Origin: Rhizobium sp. R634
GTDB taxonomy: Bacteria > Pseudomonadota > Alphaproteobacteria > Rhizobiales > Rhizobiaceae
Reading direction: 5' to 3'
Assembly (NCBI RefSeq): GCF_002211305.1
Contig: NZ_LOKW01000007.1
Span: 62,001 to 126,000, forward strand
DNA length: 64,000 bases
Below are positions 28,246 through 38,457 of this stretch, piece by piece (the stretch's first letter is position 1; every line of letters begins with the position of its first letter). A model generated the notes under the pieces. The model did no database searches. It was not told the DNA's origin and worked only from the letters and a program-made list of their open reading frames with translations. The translations under genes were made by a program, and so were the position numbers.

Positions 28246-28674
28246 ATGCCTGAAGTAGCCAAGACCCTTGAGGAGCTTTGCACCGAACGCGGCATGCGCA
28301 TGACCGAGCAGCGCCGCGTGATCGCGCGGATACTGGAAGACTCACAAGATCATCCCGACGTCGAAGAACTTTACCGCCGCTCGGTGAAGGTCGATGCGAA
28401 GATTTCGATCTCCACTGTCTATCGCACCGTCAAGCTGTTCGAGGATGCCGGCATCATCGCCCGCCATGACTTCCGCGACGGGCGCTCGCGCTATGAAACG
28501 GTGCCGGAAGAACATCACGACCACCTGATCGACCTGAAGAACGGTACGGTGATCGAATTCCGTTCGCCCGAGATCGAGGCGCTGCAGGAGCGCATTGCCC
28601 GCGAACACGGCTTCCGGCTGGTCGACCACCGCCTGGAACTCTACGGCATTCCGTTGAAAAACGAAGACCGCTGA
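28246..28674 (+). CDS. fur: Fur-family metal regulator (Fur/Mur type)
   Basis: A 142-residue Fur-family repressor. The winged helix occupies residues 1-85 (TEQRRVIARILEDSQDHPDV, ISISTVYRTVKLFEDAGIIA). The dimerisation domain begins with the metal motif EEHHDHLIDL (about 88-97) and ends HGFRLVDHRLELYGIPL. It lacks the CxxC structural zinc pair and the HHH/heme motif of Irr, so it is the rhizobial Fur ortholog. In Rhizobium leguminosarum and Sinorhizobium this protein responds mainly to manganese and is called Mur. A 6-bp inverted repeat GTCTTG-TCG-CAAGAC lies at 28208-28222, 24 bases before the start. The neighbours rimI and olsA fit rhizobial order. Confidence 0.88.
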   Translation: MPEVAKTLEELCTERGMRMTEQRRVIARILEDSQDHPDVEELYRRSVKVDAKISISTVYRTVKLFEDAGIIARHDFRDGRSRYETVPEEHHDHLIDLKNGTVIEFRSPEIEALQERIAREHGFRLVDHRLELYGIPLKNEDR

Positions 28675-28701
28675 AGCAATGGCAGCCTGGGAGAGTGGCA
28701 T

Positions 28702-29499
28702 TTGATCGCCTGGCTGCGCATCGCCCTCGCCGCGGTCGTCATCTTCGTCGTCAGCATCGCGCTCATCCCGCTGCAGCTGCTGGCCCTGCGTTTCGACTGG
28801 CGGCTGCGCCGTTGGCTTCCGCGCATCTGGCACCGCATCGTCTGTTATTGCCTTGGTATCCGCATCCGCGTGAGCGGCAGGCTGGAGAACCGCCGGCCGC
28901 TGATGCTCTGCTCCAATCATTCGTCCTGGATGGATATCATGGTGATGTCGGCCGTCGCCGACGTCGCCTTCATCGCCAAGATCGAAGTGGCCGACTGGCC
29001 GATCTTCGGCACCCTCGCCAAGCTGCAGAAAAGCGTCTTCGTCGTGCGCGAGGAAAGGCGCAAGACCGGACACCAGGCGAACGAGATCGCCGGGCGCATG
29101 GCCGACGGCGAGATCGTCGTGCTCTTTCCCGAGGGCACGACGTCCGATGGAAACCGGCTGCTGGACGTCAAATCCTCGCTGTTCGGCGCCGCCGCGATGG
29201 CCGTGCCTTATTCTCCGACCGGAACGGTCGTGGTGCAGCCGGTGGCGATTGCCTATACCAGGGTGCACGGCATCGCCATGGGGCGCTATCACAGGCCGCT
29301 CGCTGCCTGGCCGGGCGATATCGAGCTCCTGCCGCATCTCATCGACATCGTGCGGTGCGGCGCCATCGATGCCGAGGTTTCCTTCGGTGAGGCGGTGGAA
29401 TACCGCGCCGACACCAACCGCAAGGAGGTGAGCGCGACGATCGCCCTGCGCATCCGCAACCTCCTGAACAGCTGCCTGCGCGGGCGGGAAATTTCCTGA
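28702..29499 (+). CDS. olsA: Lysophospholipid/lyso-ornithine-lipid O-acyltransferase (PlsC family)
   Basis: A 265-residue membrane-anchored PlsC-family acyltransferase. One transmembrane helix lies near residues 6-28. Catalytic block I is NHSSWMDIMV (about residues 73-82) with the HxxxxD pair, and block III is LFPEGTTSDG (about 143-152). OlsA adds the second acyl chain to lyso-ornithine lipid. I assign olsA rather than plsC because S. meliloti olsA sits directly upstream of miaB in the same syntenic block and olsB is 17 kb away. The sequence alone would allow either role, and OlsA enzymes can also acylate lysophosphatidic acid. The start is a TTG (28702) with GGGAGAG upstream. Unlike olsB, no PHO box is visible upstream. 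Confidence 0.75.
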   Translation: MIAWLRIALAAVVIFVVSIALIPLQLLALRFDWRLRRWLPRIWHRIVCYCLGIRIRVSGRLENRRPLMLCSNHSSWMDIMVMSAVADVAFIAKIEVADWPIFGTLAKLQKSVFVVREERRKTGHQANEIAGRMADGEIVVLFPEGTTSDGNRLLDVKSSLFGAAAMAVPYSPTGTVVVQPVAIAYTRVHGIAMGRYHRPLAAWPGDIELLPHLIDIVRCGAIDAEVSFGEAVEYRADTNRKEVSATIALRIRNLLNSCLRGREIS

Positions 29500-29548
29500 A
29501 ACAAGATTTCGATTTTCTCAGGCCGCAAAAACCACTAAATAGCCGGGC

Positions 29549-30958
29549 ATGACACAGGACAGCGCCCTTCTTCAGGCCCCGGAGCAGACGCTCCGCGATG
29601 GCTCCAACAGCCGCAAGGTCTTCATCAAGACCTATGGCTGCCAGATGAACGTCTACGATTCCACGCGCATGAGCGATGCCCTCGCCCGCGACGGTTACGA
29701 GCCGACGGAAGATATGGAAGAGGCCGACCTCGTTCTCCTCAACACCTGCCATATAAGAGAGAAGGCCGCCGAGAAGGTCTATTCGGCGCTCGGGCGGCTG
29801 CGCGAGATGAAAAAGAAGAAGGCGGCGGATGGCCGGGAGATGATGATCGGCGTTGCCGGCTGCGTCGCCCAGGCCGAAGGCGAGGAGATCCTGCGCCGCG
29901 CGCCCGCCGTCGACGTCGTCATCGGCCCGCAGACCTATCATCGCCTTCCGGAAGCACTGCGCCAGGCCAAAGAGGGCCGTCGGGTGGTCGATACGGAATA
30001 TGCGATCGAGGACAAGTTCGAGCATCTGCCGATCGCCGAAAGCCGGAAGATCCGCGCCCGCGGCGTTACTGCCTTCCTGACCGTGCAGGAAGGCTGCGAC
30101 AAGTTCTGCACCTTCTGCGTCGTGCCCTACACGCGCGGCTCGGAAGTGTCGCGGCCGGTTTCCCAGATCGTCGAGGAAGCCGAAAAGCTGGTCGAGGGCG
30201 GCGTGCGCGAGATCACCCTGCTCGGGCAGAACGTTAATGCCTGGCACGGCGCCGGGCCGCGCGGTGAAGCCTGGAGCCTCGGCGACCTGCTCTACCGCCT
30301 TGCCGAGATCCCCGGCCTTGCGCGGCTGCGTTATACCACAAGCCATCCGCGCGACATGGACGACCGGCTGATCGAGGCCCATCGCGACTTGAGGGCGCTG
30401 ATGCCCTACCTGCACCTGCCGGTGCAGTCGGGCTCGGACCGTATCCTGAAGGCAATGAACCGGCGCCATACGGCAGCCGAATATCTGTCGCTGATCGAGC
30501 GCATCCGCACGGTGCGGCCCGACATCGCGCTGTCGGGCGATTTCATTACCGGCTTTCCGGGGGAGACAGACGCGGATTTTGAGGATACACTGAGACTTGT
30601 GGAGGAGGTGCGCTATGCGCAGGCCTTCTCGTTCAAATACTCGACTCGGCCGGGCACACCCGGTGCGGAACTGAAGGATCAGGTGCCGGAAGAAACCAAG
30701 GCAGAACGGCTGGAACGCCTGCAAGCGCTTCTCCTGAAGCAGCAGCAGGAATTTGCCGAATCCTGCATCGGCAAGGAGATCGATCTGCTGCTCGAAAAGC
30801 CCGGCCGCATGGCCGGCCAGCTGATCGGACGTTCTCCCTGGCTTCAGTCTGTGAATGTTGATGCAAAAGCATCGCAAATCGGTGACATTATTAAAGTGCG
30901 AATCACCGGAACCGGAACCAACAGCCTGTTTGCCGAACGCGCAGAGGCTGCGGTCTAA
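29549..30958 (+). CDS. miaB: tRNA-2-methylthio-N6-dimethylallyladenosine synthase MiaB
   Basis: A radical-SAM methylthiotransferase that converts i6A37 to ms2i6A37 in tRNAs reading UNN codons. The 469-residue protein has the N-terminal UPF0004 domain ([20 protein letters not shown]; cysteines of the auxiliary cluster in [15 protein letters not shown] and AGCVAQ), the radical-SAM motif [19 protein letters not shown] (about 181-199) and a C-terminal TRAM domain. It starts 49 bases after olsA, and phoH follows 18 bases after the stop. Confidence 0.95.
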   Translation: MTQDSALLQAPEQTLRDGSNSRKVFIKTYGCQMNVYDSTRMSDALARDGYEPTEDMEEADLVLLNTCHIREKAAEKVYSALGRLREMKKKKAADGREMMIGVAGCVAQAEGEEILRRAPAVDVVIGPQTYHRLPEALRQAKEGRRVVDTEYAIEDKFEHLPIAESRKIRARGVTAFLTVQEGCDKFCTFCVVPYTRGSEVSRPVSQIVEEAEKLVEGGVREITLLGQNVNAWHGAGPRGEAWSLGDLLYRLAEIPGLARLRYTTSHPRDMDDRLIEAHRDLRALMPYLHLPVQSGSDRILKAMNRRHTAAEYLSLIERIRTVRPDIALSGDFITGFPGETDADFEDTLRLVEEVRYAQAFSFKYSTRPGTPGAELKDQVPEETKAERLERLQALLLKQQQEFAESCIGKEIDLLLEKPGRMAGQLIGRSPWLQSVNVDAKASQIGDIIKVRITGTGTNSLFAERAEAAV

Positions 30959-30976
30959 CCCAAGGAGCCCGACCGC

Positions 30977-32029
30977 TTGAACGGACAAGAATTGGTTTCT
31001 TCTTCACCGCGCCACCCCCGCACGCCGAGCGACACCAATCACTTCGTCCTGACGTTCGAGAACAATCGGTTCGCCAGCGAGCTCTTCGGCCAGTTCGACC
31101 AGAATCTCAAGCTGCTGGAAGAGCGGCTCAACATCGATGCGCGGGCGCGCGGCAATTCCGTCGTCATCACGGGCGACGTCGTGGCCACCAACCAGGCGCG
31201 GCGAACGCTCGATTATCTCTATGAAAAGCTTCAGAAGGGCGGCAGCGTGGAACGATCCGACGTCGAAGGCGCAATCCGCATGGCGGTCGCCGCCGACGAT
31301 CAGCTCAGCCTTCCCACAATGGAGCGCAAGGCCAAGCTGACCATGGCGCAGATTTCCACCCGCAAGAAGACGATCATCGCGCGCACGCCGACGCAGGACG
31401 CCTATATCAGGGCGCTGGAGCGCGCCGAGCTCGTCTTCGGCGTCGGTCCTGCCGGCACCGGCAAGACCTATCTCGCCGTCGCGCACGCCGCCCAGCTTCT
31501 GGAGCGCGGCGCGGTCGAAAAGATCATCCTGTCGCGTCCGGCGGTCGAAGCCGGTGAGCGCCTCGGCTTTCTGCCGGGCGACATGAAGGAAAAGGTCGAT
31601 CCCTATCTCCGCCCACTCTATGACGCGCTTTACGACATGATCCCCGCCGACAAGGTCGACCGGGCAATTACCGCCGGCGTCATCGAAATCGCGCCGCTCG
31701 CCTTCATGCGCGGCCGCACACTCGCCAATGCCGCGATCATCCTCGACGAAGCGCAGAACACCACGTCGATGCAGATGAAGATGTTCCTGACGCGTCTCGG
31801 CGAAAACGCGCGCATGATCGTGACCGGCGACCCGAGCCAGATCGACTTGCCGCGCGGCGTCAAATCCGGCCTCGTCGAGGCCCTGCAGCTTCTGAACGGC
31901 GTCGAGGGCATCTCGATCGTGCGCTTCAAGGATACCGACGTCGTGCGTCATCCGCTGGTCGGGCGCATCGTCAGGGCCTATGATTCCACCTATGCCGTCG
32001 AAGCCGAAGACGTCAGCCGGCAGGACTAA
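30977..32029 (+). CDS. PhoH-like ATPase (YbeZ type)
   Basis: A 350-residue P-loop NTPase of the PhoH family. Walker A is [20 protein letters not shown] (about residues 153-172) and Walker B is [13 protein letters not shown]. The N-terminal KH-like/PhoH_N region ([20 protein letters not shown]) points to RNA interaction. In many bacteria it is encoded upstream of ybeY and the two products act together around 16S rRNA processing and ribosome quality control. The start is TTG 30977 with AAGGAG at 30962-30966. The stop shares one base with the ybeY start. Confidence 0.9.
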   Translation: MNGQELVSSSPRHPRTPSDTNHFVLTFENNRFASELFGQFDQNLKLLEERLNIDARARGNSVVITGDVVATNQARRTLDYLYEKLQKGGSVERSDVEGAIRMAVAADDQLSLPTMERKAKLTMAQISTRKKTIIARTPTQDAYIRALERAELVFGVGPAGTGKTYLAVAHAAQLLERGAVEKIILSRPAVEAGERLGFLPGDMKEKVDPYLRPLYDALYDMIPADKVDRAITAGVIEIAPLAFMRGRTLANAAIILDEAQNTTSMQMKMFLTRLGENARMIVTGDPSQIDLPRGVKSGLVEALQLLNGVEGISIVRFKDTDVVRHPLVGRIVRAYDSTYAVEAEDVSRQD

Positions 32030-32544
32030 TGGCCGAACTCGACATCCAGATCAGCGTCGAGGACATCGGCTGGCCCGGGGAGGAAACGCTGCTGTCGTTT
32101 TGCGACCGCGTTCTCGGGGCGGCCGCGGTCTATCTGCGTGACAGCGAGAAACAGCCCTTTCCGCAGATGCCGCCCGAGGTTTCTCTGGTGTTTACCGACG
32201 ATGCCTCGATCCAGGACATCAATGCGGAATGGCGCGGCAAGGACAAGGCGACCAATGTGCTGTCCTTCCCGGCCTTTCCGGTTCAGCCCGGCAAGATGCC
32301 GGGTCCGATGCTTGGCGACATCATCATCGCCCGCGAGACCGTGGAGCGGGAAGCCGAGGAGCTCGAAAAGAGCTTCGACGACCACCTGACGCATCTTCTG
32401 GTCCATGGTTTCTTGCATCTTCTCGGCTACGACCATATGAATAGTGCCGAAGCCGAAATTATGGAGGGGTTGGAGACTCGCATTTTAGCGCAGCTCGGCC
32501 TATCTGATCCTTACGAGGGTCAAGACCTTAAAATGGAACCATGA
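32029..32544 (+). CDS. ybeY: Endoribonuclease YbeY
   Basis: A metal-dependent RNase for 16S rRNA 3'-end maturation and 70S quality control; the S. meliloti ortholog affects sRNA regulation and symbiosis. The 171-residue protein has the UPF0054 signature [15 protein letters not shown] (about 122-136), whose three histidines bind the metal, and [17 protein letters not shown] (about 65-81). Its ATG overlaps the phoH stop by one base and its stop overlaps the next gene by four. Confidence 0.95.
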   Translation: MAELDIQISVEDIGWPGEETLLSFCDRVLGAAAVYLRDSEKQPFPQMPPEVSLVFTDDASIQDINAEWRGKDKATNVLSFPAFPVQPGKMPGPMLGDIIIARETVEREAEELEKSFDDHLTHLLVHGFLHLLGYDHMNSAEAEIMEGLETRILAQLGLSDPYEGQDLKMEP

Positions 32545-33686
32545 GCGACTTTACGACGAAGCCGGCGGCAGACGCCAAGGACTCCGAGCCATCCTCTTCC
32601 TCAGACGAGGCGGGCAGTAGTAGTCGGCCATCCGGCCGACCCCAATCCTTCTGGTCGCGCGCCGCGCGCATCCTTCGCCCACAACAAGGTTCGCGGCTGC
32701 GCGAGGACCTCGCCGACGCGCTGATGACCGATGCGGCCGGCGACGACGCCTTTTCGCCCGACGAGCGGGCGATGCTGCACAACATCTTGCGCTTTCGCGA
32801 GGTGCGTGTCGCAGACGTGATGGTGCCGCGCGCCGATATCGAGGCGGTCGACCAGAACATCACCATCGGCGAGTTGATGATCCTCTTCGAGGAATCCGGC
32901 CGTTCGCGCATGCCCGTCTATGCCGACACGCTCGACGATCCGCGCGGCATGGTGCATATCCGCGACCTGCTTTCCTATGTCGCCAAACAGGCGCGCAACA
33001 AGCGCCGTAACCCGGCAAAGCCGGCCGCCGCAACGCCGGCCATCGAGGTCGCGCCCGAGAACATCCAGAAGCCGCCGCGCTCGGCCAAGCCGAATTTCGA
33101 TCTCGCCCGCGTCGATCTGCAGAAAACGCTGGCCGAAGCCGGCATCATCCGCAAGATCCTGTTCGTGCCGCCGTCGATGCTGGCGTCCGACCTGCTTCGT
33201 CGCATGCAGGTGAACCGCACCCAGATGGCGCTTGTTATCGACGAATATGGCGGCACCGACGGTCTCGCCTCGCATGAGGACATCGTCGAAATGGTGGTCG
33301 GCGACATCGACGATGAGCATGACGACGAAGAGGTGATGTTCAAGCGCGTCGCCGAAGACGTCTTCCTCGCCGATGCCCGCGTCGAACTGGAAGAGATCGC
33401 AGAAGCGATCGGGCCGGATTTCGATATCAGCGAGCAGGTCGACGAGGTCGATACGCTGGGCGGCCTGATCTTCTCCGCCCTCGGCCGCATCCCGGTGCGC
33501 GGCGAGGTCGTCCAGGCGCTGCCGAACTTCGAGTTCCACATCCTCGATGCCGATCCGCGCCGCATCAAGCGGCTGCGCATCACCCGCAAGCGTCACGCCA
33601 TCCGCCGCCGCGCCAAGGCGGACGGCGACATCGGCCCCGGTTCCGAGGTCGGCGACGACAGGCCGGCCGAATCGACTGCCAACTGA
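32541..33686 (+). CDS. CorC/HlyC-family CBS-domain protein (YbeX-like)
   Basis: A 381-residue soluble protein with two CBS domains (about residues 95-240: [60 protein letters not shown]) and a C-terminal CorC_HlyC (transporter-associated) domain (about 270-350). Its N-terminal 45 residues are Ser/Pro-rich and likely disordered, and an Ala/Pro-rich insert of about 35 residues splits the CBS pair ([20 protein letters not shown]). The E. coli relative YbeX is linked to Mg2+/Co2+ handling and ribosome metabolism. The start overlaps ybeY as ATGA. Confidence 0.88.
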   Translation: MSDFTTKPAADAKDSEPSSSSDEAGSSSRPSGRPQSFWSRAARILRPQQGSRLREDLADALMTDAAGDDAFSPDERAMLHNILRFREVRVADVMVPRADIEAVDQNITIGELMILFEESGRSRMPVYADTLDDPRGMVHIRDLLSYVAKQARNKRRNPAKPAAATPAIEVAPENIQKPPRSAKPNFDLARVDLQKTLAEAGIIRKILFVPPSMLASDLLRRMQVNRTQMALVIDEYGGTDGLASHEDIVEMVVGDIDDEHDDEEVMFKRVAEDVFLADARVELEEIAEAIGPDFDISEQVDEVDTLGGLIFSALGRIPVRGEVVQALPNFEFHILDADPRRIKRLRITRKRHAIRRRAKADGDIGPGSEVGDDRPAESTAN

Positions 33687-33752
33687 CAGGACAAAGAGCC
33701 GCTTTTTTGAAAGACTGCGGATGGGTTGATTCGCGGCTTGATGGGAGTGCGC

Positions 33753-35357
33753 ATGGAGCGGCTTGCGGACAGGGTTATCCTCGTCTGGGGGTTCAAACGG
33801 TCGTTGCTGGCCGTCTTCGCCGGGGCATTCGCCGTGCTGGCGCTGCCGCCCTTCGGCTTCTTCGCGGCGATGTTCTTGTCCTTCACGCTGCTCGTCTGGC
33901 TGATCGACGGGGCAGCGGCTTCGCCTGAAAGTAGTCTGATCGGCCGGCTGTGGCCGGCGTTTACCGTCGGCTGGCTGTTCGGCTTCGGTTATTTCGTCGC
34001 CGGTCTCTGGTGGCTCGGCCACGCGCTGCTCGTCGATTCGGACGAATTCGCCTGGGCGCTGCCGCTCGCCATCCTCGGCCTGCCGGCCTGTCTTGCGATC
34101 TTTTACGGCCTGGCGACCGCGCTTGCCCGCATCTTCTGGTCGGACGGCTTGGGGCGGATCGCCGCGCTTGCGGCAGCCTTCGGGCTCTTTGAATGGCTTC
34201 GCAGCACGATCCTCACCGGCTTCCCCTGGAACGCCGTCGGCTACGGCATGATGCCCGTTCCGCTGATGATGCAGTCGGCGCATGTGATCGGCGCGATGGG
34301 AGTGACGGCCCTTGCCGTCTTCGTCTTTTCCGCCCCTGCCCTTGCGGGAACACGGCAAGGCGTGCTGCCGGGCATCGCGCTTGCCGTCGCGCTGTTTGGC
34401 GCCCATCTCGGTTACGGCGCCTATGCCCTCTATCTCGCGCCGCGGCCGCAACCCCTGCCCGAGGACAAGCGGCCGGTGGTGCGGCTGGTGCAGCCAGCCA
34501 TCGACCAGTCGGCGAAGATGGACAACGACGCCGACCGCAATGCGATTTTCGAAACGCATCTGAAGCTTTCGGCCGAAGCGCCTCAGAATGGCGGGCGCAA
34601 GCCTGATATCATCGTCTGGCCGGAAACCTCGATCCCGTTCATCCTGACTGACAACCAGGATGCGCTGACGCGGATCGCCGACACGCTCGACGACAACCAG
34701 ATCCTGATCGCCGGCGCCGTGCGCGCCGAGGAGATGGGGCCCGGCACGCCGGTGCGCTATTACAATTCCATCTACGTGATCGACGGCCGCGGCCAGATCA
34801 TCGCCGCCTCCGACAAGGTGCATCTCGTGCCTTTCGGCGAATATCTGCCCTTCGAGGACGTGCTCACCGAACTCGGCATCCAGAACGTTGTCGAGATTCC
34901 GGGCGGATTTTCGGCCGCCGCCACCCGCCATCTGCTGGCGCTGCCCGGCGGCCTCAACCTCTATCCGCTGATCTGCTACGAGATCATTTTTCCCGGCGAA
35001 ATGACCGGCGACATCAAAGACGCGAACGCGCTCCTCAATATCACCAACGATGCCTGGTTCGGCATCACGCCCGGCCCCTATCAGCATTTCCAGCAGGCGC
35101 GGGTGCGGGCGATCGAGACCGGCCTGCCGCTGATTCGCGACGCCAACAACGGCATTTCGGCCTTGGTGAACGCGCATGGAGAAATTGTTGCGGGCCTCGA
35201 TCTTGGTGAGACCGGCTTTATTGATGCAACTGTTGATGGGCTCGGCAATGGGTTCGGGACAACATTCCCCCGTCAAACATACTTCTGGTTGATTGAGGCG
35301 CTGTTGATTTTGATTGCACTAATTTCACGCGCAGGTTTTATTTCAGGGTTGAATTGA
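33753..35357 (+). CDS. lnt: Apolipoprotein N-acyltransferase
   Basis: Lnt adds the third acyl chain to the N-terminal cysteine of lipoproteins, completing the pathway that includes lspA at 8135. The 534-residue protein has six N-terminal transmembrane helices (about 1-210) and a periplasmic carbon-nitrogen hydrolase domain. The catalytic triad regions are visible: glutamate in IVWPETSIPF, lysine in ASDKVHLVPFGEYLPF and cysteine in PLICYEIIFPGEM. A final helix ends the protein. ATG 33753 (MERLADRVILV) is chosen with GGGAG just upstream, over a TTG nine codons earlier. The phoH-ybeY-corC-lnt order is widely conserved. Confidence 0.94.
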   Translation: MERLADRVILVWGFKRSLLAVFAGAFAVLALPPFGFFAAMFLSFTLLVWLIDGAAASPESSLIGRLWPAFTVGWLFGFGYFVAGLWWLGHALLVDSDEFAWALPLAILGLPACLAIFYGLATALARIFWSDGLGRIAALAAAFGLFEWLRSTILTGFPWNAVGYGMMPVPLMMQSAHVIGAMGVTALAVFVFSAPALAGTRQGVLPGIALAVALFGAHLGYGAYALYLAPRPQPLPEDKRPVVRLVQPAIDQSAKMDNDADRNAIFETHLKLSAEAPQNGGRKPDIIVWPETSIPFILTDNQDALTRIADTLDDNQILIAGAVRAEEMGPGTPVRYYNSIYVIDGRGQIIAASDKVHLVPFGEYLPFEDVLTELGIQNVVEIPGGFSAAATRHLLALPGGLNLYPLICYEIIFPGEMTGDIKDANALLNITNDAWFGITPGPYQHFQQARVRAIETGLPLIRDANNGISALVNAHGEIVAGLDLGETGFIDATVDGLGNGFGTTFPRQTYFWLIEALLILIALISRAGFISGLN

Positions 35358-35399
35358 CCAAAAACCCCTAAAATTGCATAGTAGTGTCAATCGGCGTTC

Positions 35400-35430
35400 T
35401 TAACGTATGTTAATCGGTGGGTTCCCACCG
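35400..35430. promoter_or_regulatory. Two adjacent inverted repeats upstream of praR, candidate operator
   Basis: TTAAC-GTAT-GTTAA (35400-35413) is followed one base later by CGGTGGG-TT-CCCACCG (35415-35430), both perfect. They lie about 80-110 bases before the praR start in the 151-base gap after lnt. TTAA-N6-TTAA also resembles a CtrA site, but that consensus has N7. Operator function, possibly autoregulation by PraR, is inference. Confidence 0.5.
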
Positions 35431-35508
35431 CTTACAACGTGGCGTTTTGGGATGGATCAGGGGCATGCCGGTTAGAAACAGGTTGAAATTCGTAGCTAGG
35501 GCACGACC

Positions 35509-35928
35509 ATGATTGAAAACAAGAAGAAGCCGAATCCGATCGACATTCATGTCGGCAGCCGCATTCGCCTTCGCCGCACGATGCTGGGCATGAGCCAGGA
35601 AAAGCTTGGCGAGAGCCTGGGCATCACCTTCCAGCAGATTCAGAAATACGAAAAAGGCACCAACCGCGTCGGCGCAAGCCGCTTGCAGAACATTTCGAGC
35701 ATTCTCAATGTTCCGGTGTCCTTCTTCTTCGAGGATGCGCCGGGCGAACATTCCGGCGCCATCGGCGGCATGGCGGAAGCCTCCAGCTCGAATTACGTCG
35801 TCGATTTCCTCTCCTCCTCGGAAGGCCTGCAGCTCAATCGCGCCTTCGTCAAGATTTCCGACCCCAAGGTCCGTCGCAAGGTCGTGGAGCTGGTAAAGGC
35901 GCTTGCCGCCGAAGCCGACTCCGACTGA
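35509..35928 (+). CDS. praR: XRE-family transcriptional regulator PraR
   Basis: A 139-residue Cro/CI-type regulator. The helix-turn-helix occupies about residues 12-66 (VGSRIRLRRTMLGMSQEKLG, ITFQQIQKYEKGTNRVGASR), and the C-terminal half is a small all-helical dimerisation region. It matches the PraR/SMc-type rhizobial regulator that sits between lnt and metK. In R. leguminosarum PraR represses quorum-sensing and attachment genes and affects biofilms and nodulation competitiveness; in Azorhizobium it represses reb genes. The name rests on synteny plus recalled sequence similarity. A strong terminator follows, and two inverted repeats lie upstream. Confidence 0.8.
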   Translation: MIENKKKPNPIDIHVGSRIRLRRTMLGMSQEKLGESLGITFQQIQKYEKGTNRVGASRLQNISSILNVPVSFFFEDAPGEHSGAIGGMAEASSSNYVVDFLSSSEGLQLNRAFVKISDPKVRRKVVELVKALAAEADSD

Positions 35929-35951
35929 GCCATCTTCATTGCGGAAATTCG

Positions 35952-35977
35952 AAAAGCGGTCGAAAGGCCGCTTTTTT
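35952..35977 (+). terminator. Rho-independent terminator of praR
   Basis: AAAGCGGTC pairs with GGCCGCTTT around GAAA (one G-T pair), followed by a run of T residues to 35977. It lies 24 bases after the praR stop. Confidence 0.85.
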
Positions 35978-36106
35978 GCTGTTTTGGGGCAAAATTTGTC
36001 ACTTTGCCGCAGATATAAAGATATATTTATGTCGTTGTACGCTTGTCATCAGCCCCTGAACTGAGTACCTACTAGCTAGCTTTTGTTCTTTGAGGGGAAT
36101 CCCGGA

Positions 36107-37360
36107 ATGCGCGCGAATTATCTCTTTACCAGCGAATCTGTTGCCGAAGGTCATCCGGACAAGGTGTGTGACCGCATCTCCGACGAGATCGTCGACCTGG
36201 TCTACCGCGAAGCGGCCAAAACGGGCGTCAATCCCTGGGGCGTGCGCATTGCCTGCGAAACGCTGGCAACGACCAACCGCGTCGTCATCGCCGGCGAAGT
36301 CCGCCTGCCGCCGAGCCTGATGAAGAAGGATAAGGACGGCAAGGACGTCATCAATCCGTCAAAGTTCAAGGCCGCCGCCCGCCGCGCCATCAAGGATATC
36401 GGCTACGAGCAGGACGGTTTCCACTGGAAGAAGGCGAAGATCGACGTGCTCCTGCACTCGCAGTCGGCCGACATCGCCCAGGGCGTCGACAGCGCCGCCG
36501 ACCAGCAGGGTGACGAGGGCGCCGGCGACCAGGGCATCATGTTCGGCTACGCCTGCAAGGAAACGCCGGACCTGATGCCGGCCCCGATCTATTACTCCCA
36601 CAAGATCCTGCAGCTGCTCGCGGTCGCCCGCAAGAAGGGCGACGGCGAAGTCGCCAAGCTCGGCCCCGACGCCAAGAGCCAGGTGACCGTACGCTACGTC
36701 GACGGCAAGCCGTCGGAAGTGACGTCGATCGTGCTTTCGACCCAGCATCTCGACGACAGCTGGGATTCCAAGAAGGTCCGCGCCGTCGTCGAGCCCTATA
36801 TCCGCGAAGCGCTCGGCGAACTGAAGATTGCTGAAGACTGCAAGTGGTACATCAATCCGACCGGCAAGTTCGTCATCGGCGGACCGGACGGCGACGCCGG
36901 CCTCACCGGCCGCAAGATCATCGTCGACACTTACGGCGGTGCCGCTCCGCATGGCGGCGGCGCATTCTCCGGCAAGGACACGACCAAGGTCGACCGTTCA
37001 GCCGCCTATGCCGCTCGCTACCTCGCCAAGAACGTCGTCGCCGCCAGCCTCGCCGACCGCTGCACGATCCAGCTCTCCTACGCGATCGGCGTCGCTCAGC
37101 CGCTGTCGATCTATGTCGATCTGCACGGCACCGGCAAGGGTGTTTCGGAAGACCAGATCGAAGCTGCGATCCGCGAGAATATGGACCTGTCGCCGTCGGG
37201 CATCCGCCGCCACCTCGACCTCAACAAGCCGATCTACGCCAAGACCTCGGCTTACGGCCATTTCGGCCGCAAGGCCGGCCGTGACGGCTCGTTCTCCTGG
37301 GAGCGCACCGACCTGGTGAAGGCCCTCAAGGAAGCGGTCAAGACCAAGGCTGCTGCATGA
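36107..37360 (+). CDS. metK: S-adenosylmethionine synthetase
   Basis: Makes S-adenosylmethionine from methionine and ATP. The 417-residue protein shows [20 protein letters not shown] (about 7-26), [17 protein letters not shown], the loop [20 protein letters not shown] (about 263-282) and [18 protein letters not shown]. It is about 30 residues longer than E. coli MetK because of an insert typical of rhizobia ([20 protein letters not shown]). ATG 36107 gives the family N-terminus [11 protein letters not shown], with GAGGGG upstream. A possible sigma-70 promoter is TTGTCA (35996) with AGATAT 17 bases later. I found no SAM riboswitch consensus in the leader. trmB overlaps the stop by four bases. 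Confidence 0.95.
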   Translation: MRANYLFTSESVAEGHPDKVCDRISDEIVDLVYREAAKTGVNPWGVRIACETLATTNRVVIAGEVRLPPSLMKKDKDGKDVINPSKFKAAARRAIKDIGYEQDGFHWKKAKIDVLLHSQSADIAQGVDSAADQQGDEGAGDQGIMFGYACKETPDLMPAPIYYSHKILQLLAVARKKGDGEVAKLGPDAKSQVTVRYVDGKPSEVTSIVLSTQHLDDSWDSKKVRAVVEPYIREALGELKIAEDCKWYINPTGKFVIGGPDGDAGLTGRKIIVDTYGGAAPHGGGAFSGKDTTKVDRSAAYAARYLAKNVVAASLADRCTIQLSYAIGVAQPLSIYVDLHGTGKGVSEDQIEAAIRENMDLSPSGIRRHLDLNKPIYAKTSAYGHFGRKAGRDGSFSWERTDLVKALKEAVKTKAAA

Positions 37361-38058
37361 CGGATATGGAACGCCGGGGCCGGGCGACCGAAGCCTTCTT
37401 CGGTCGCCGCAAGGGAAAGGCCCTGCGCGAACAGCAGGCCGAAACATTGCACAGCCTGCTGCCGGCATTCCTCATCGATCTCTCGGCGGCTCCCCCGGAG
37501 CCGCCGACTTCGCTTTTTCCGGTTCCGGTCGAGACATTGCGGCTGGAAATCGGTTTCGGCGGCGGCGAACATCTGATGCACCGCGCACTCGAGGCGCCGT
37601 CCACCGGTTTCATCGGTGTCGAGCCCTTCGTTAATTCCATGCAGAAGCTGCTCGCGCGCGCCGGCCAGACCGGCACGCAGAACATCCGCGTCTATAATGA
37701 CGACGCGACGCAGCTGCTCGACTGGCTGCCGGACGCCTCGCTCGACCAGATCGACCTGCTCTATCCCGACCCATGGCCGAAGCGGAAGCACTGGAAACGG
37801 CGCTTCGTCTCGAAAACCAATCTCGACCGCTTTCACCGCGTGCTGAAGCCCGGCGGCCTGTTCTGCTTCGCCTCCGATATCGATACCTATGTGAATTGGA
37901 CGCTGCTCAAATGCCGCGACCACGGCGGCTTCGACTGGATCGCCGAAAATGCGGCGGACTGGCTGACGCCCTACGAGGGCTGGCCAAGCACCCGCTACGA
38001 GGCCAAGGCGCGGCGCGAGGGCCGGTCTTCGGCCTATCTGACGTTCCGGAAAGTCTGA
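37357..38058 (+). CDS. trmB: tRNA (guanine-N7)-methyltransferase
   Basis: Forms m7G46 in tRNA variable loops. The 233-residue Rossmann methyltransferase has [19 protein letters not shown] (SAM motif I, about residues 62-80), [20 protein letters not shown] and the TrmB signature [18 protein letters not shown] (about 136-153). Its ATG overlaps the metK stop; placing a SAM-using tRNA methylase behind SAM synthetase is conserved in rhizobia. Confidence 0.93.
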   Translation: MTDMERRGRATEAFFGRRKGKALREQQAETLHSLLPAFLIDLSAAPPEPPTSLFPVPVETLRLEIGFGGGEHLMHRALEAPSTGFIGVEPFVNSMQKLLARAGQTGTQNIRVYNDDATQLLDWLPDASLDQIDLLYPDPWPKRKHWKRRFVSKTNLDRFHRVLKPGGLFCFASDIDTYVNWTLLKCRDHGGFDWIAENAADWLTPYEGWPSTRYEAKARREGRSSAYLTFRKV

Positions 38059-38151
38059 GAGTCGGCGGCGGCTAAAGGGCAGTTACAGGCACAGCACCAA
38101 CGGCGATTGGCCCCTGAGGCAGCGTCGCAAAAATCAGGCACCCTTTGACGG

Positions 38152-38409
38152 TCAGTGCAGGCTGACCGTCTTCAGTTCGTCCTCGGCAGCCTTGAAGAAG
38201 GTGCTGGAGCGGTTGTCCGTCAAGAGGATCGGCGTGCCATCGGCGCCGAAAAGTGCCCAGAGATCGACGTTCGGATCGATATCCGGCGCCTCGGGAAAAC
38301 ACTTGGCGACCTCTTCGGTGCGCATCTTTCTTATGTAGGCGACCTCGCCGCTGCCGATATGGGCAAGCTCGGACTTGGTCAGACGAGACGTGGCTTCTTT
38401 CATCAACAT
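38152..38409 (-). CDS. DUF1150 family protein
   Basis: An 85-residue cytoplasmic protein with KSELAHIGSGEVAYIRKMRT and the C-terminal ALFGADGTPILLTDNRSSTF, the DUF1150 pattern. The function of the family is unknown, but it is recurrently found beside small heat shock protein genes in alphaproteobacteria. Here it lies 48 bases downstream of the hsp20 gene on the same strand and so is likely to be heat-induced with it. ATG 38409 is used, with TCCTCC on the plus strand (GGAGGA on the coding strand) 6 bases upstream; ATG 38403 is an alternative. Confidence 0.82.
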   Translation of the reverse strand: MLMKEATSRLTKSELAHIGSGEVAYIRKMRTEEVAKCFPEAPDIDPNVDLWALFGADGTPILLTDNRSSTFFKAAEDELKTVSLH

Positions 38410-38457
38410 TCCTGTTCCTCCGAGAGAAGGGACCAACGGTTTTTGGAAACCGTTGTG

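Noticed and set aside
32601..35276. Minus-strand frame of 891 codons opposite corC and lnt
   Set aside because: It spans two well-supported genes on the other strand and shows only low-complexity, charge-repeat sequence.
35929..36106. SAM riboswitch in the metK leader
   Set aside because: The leader holds the praR terminator and a possible promoter; none of the SAM-II or other SAM-riboswitch core motifs I know is present.
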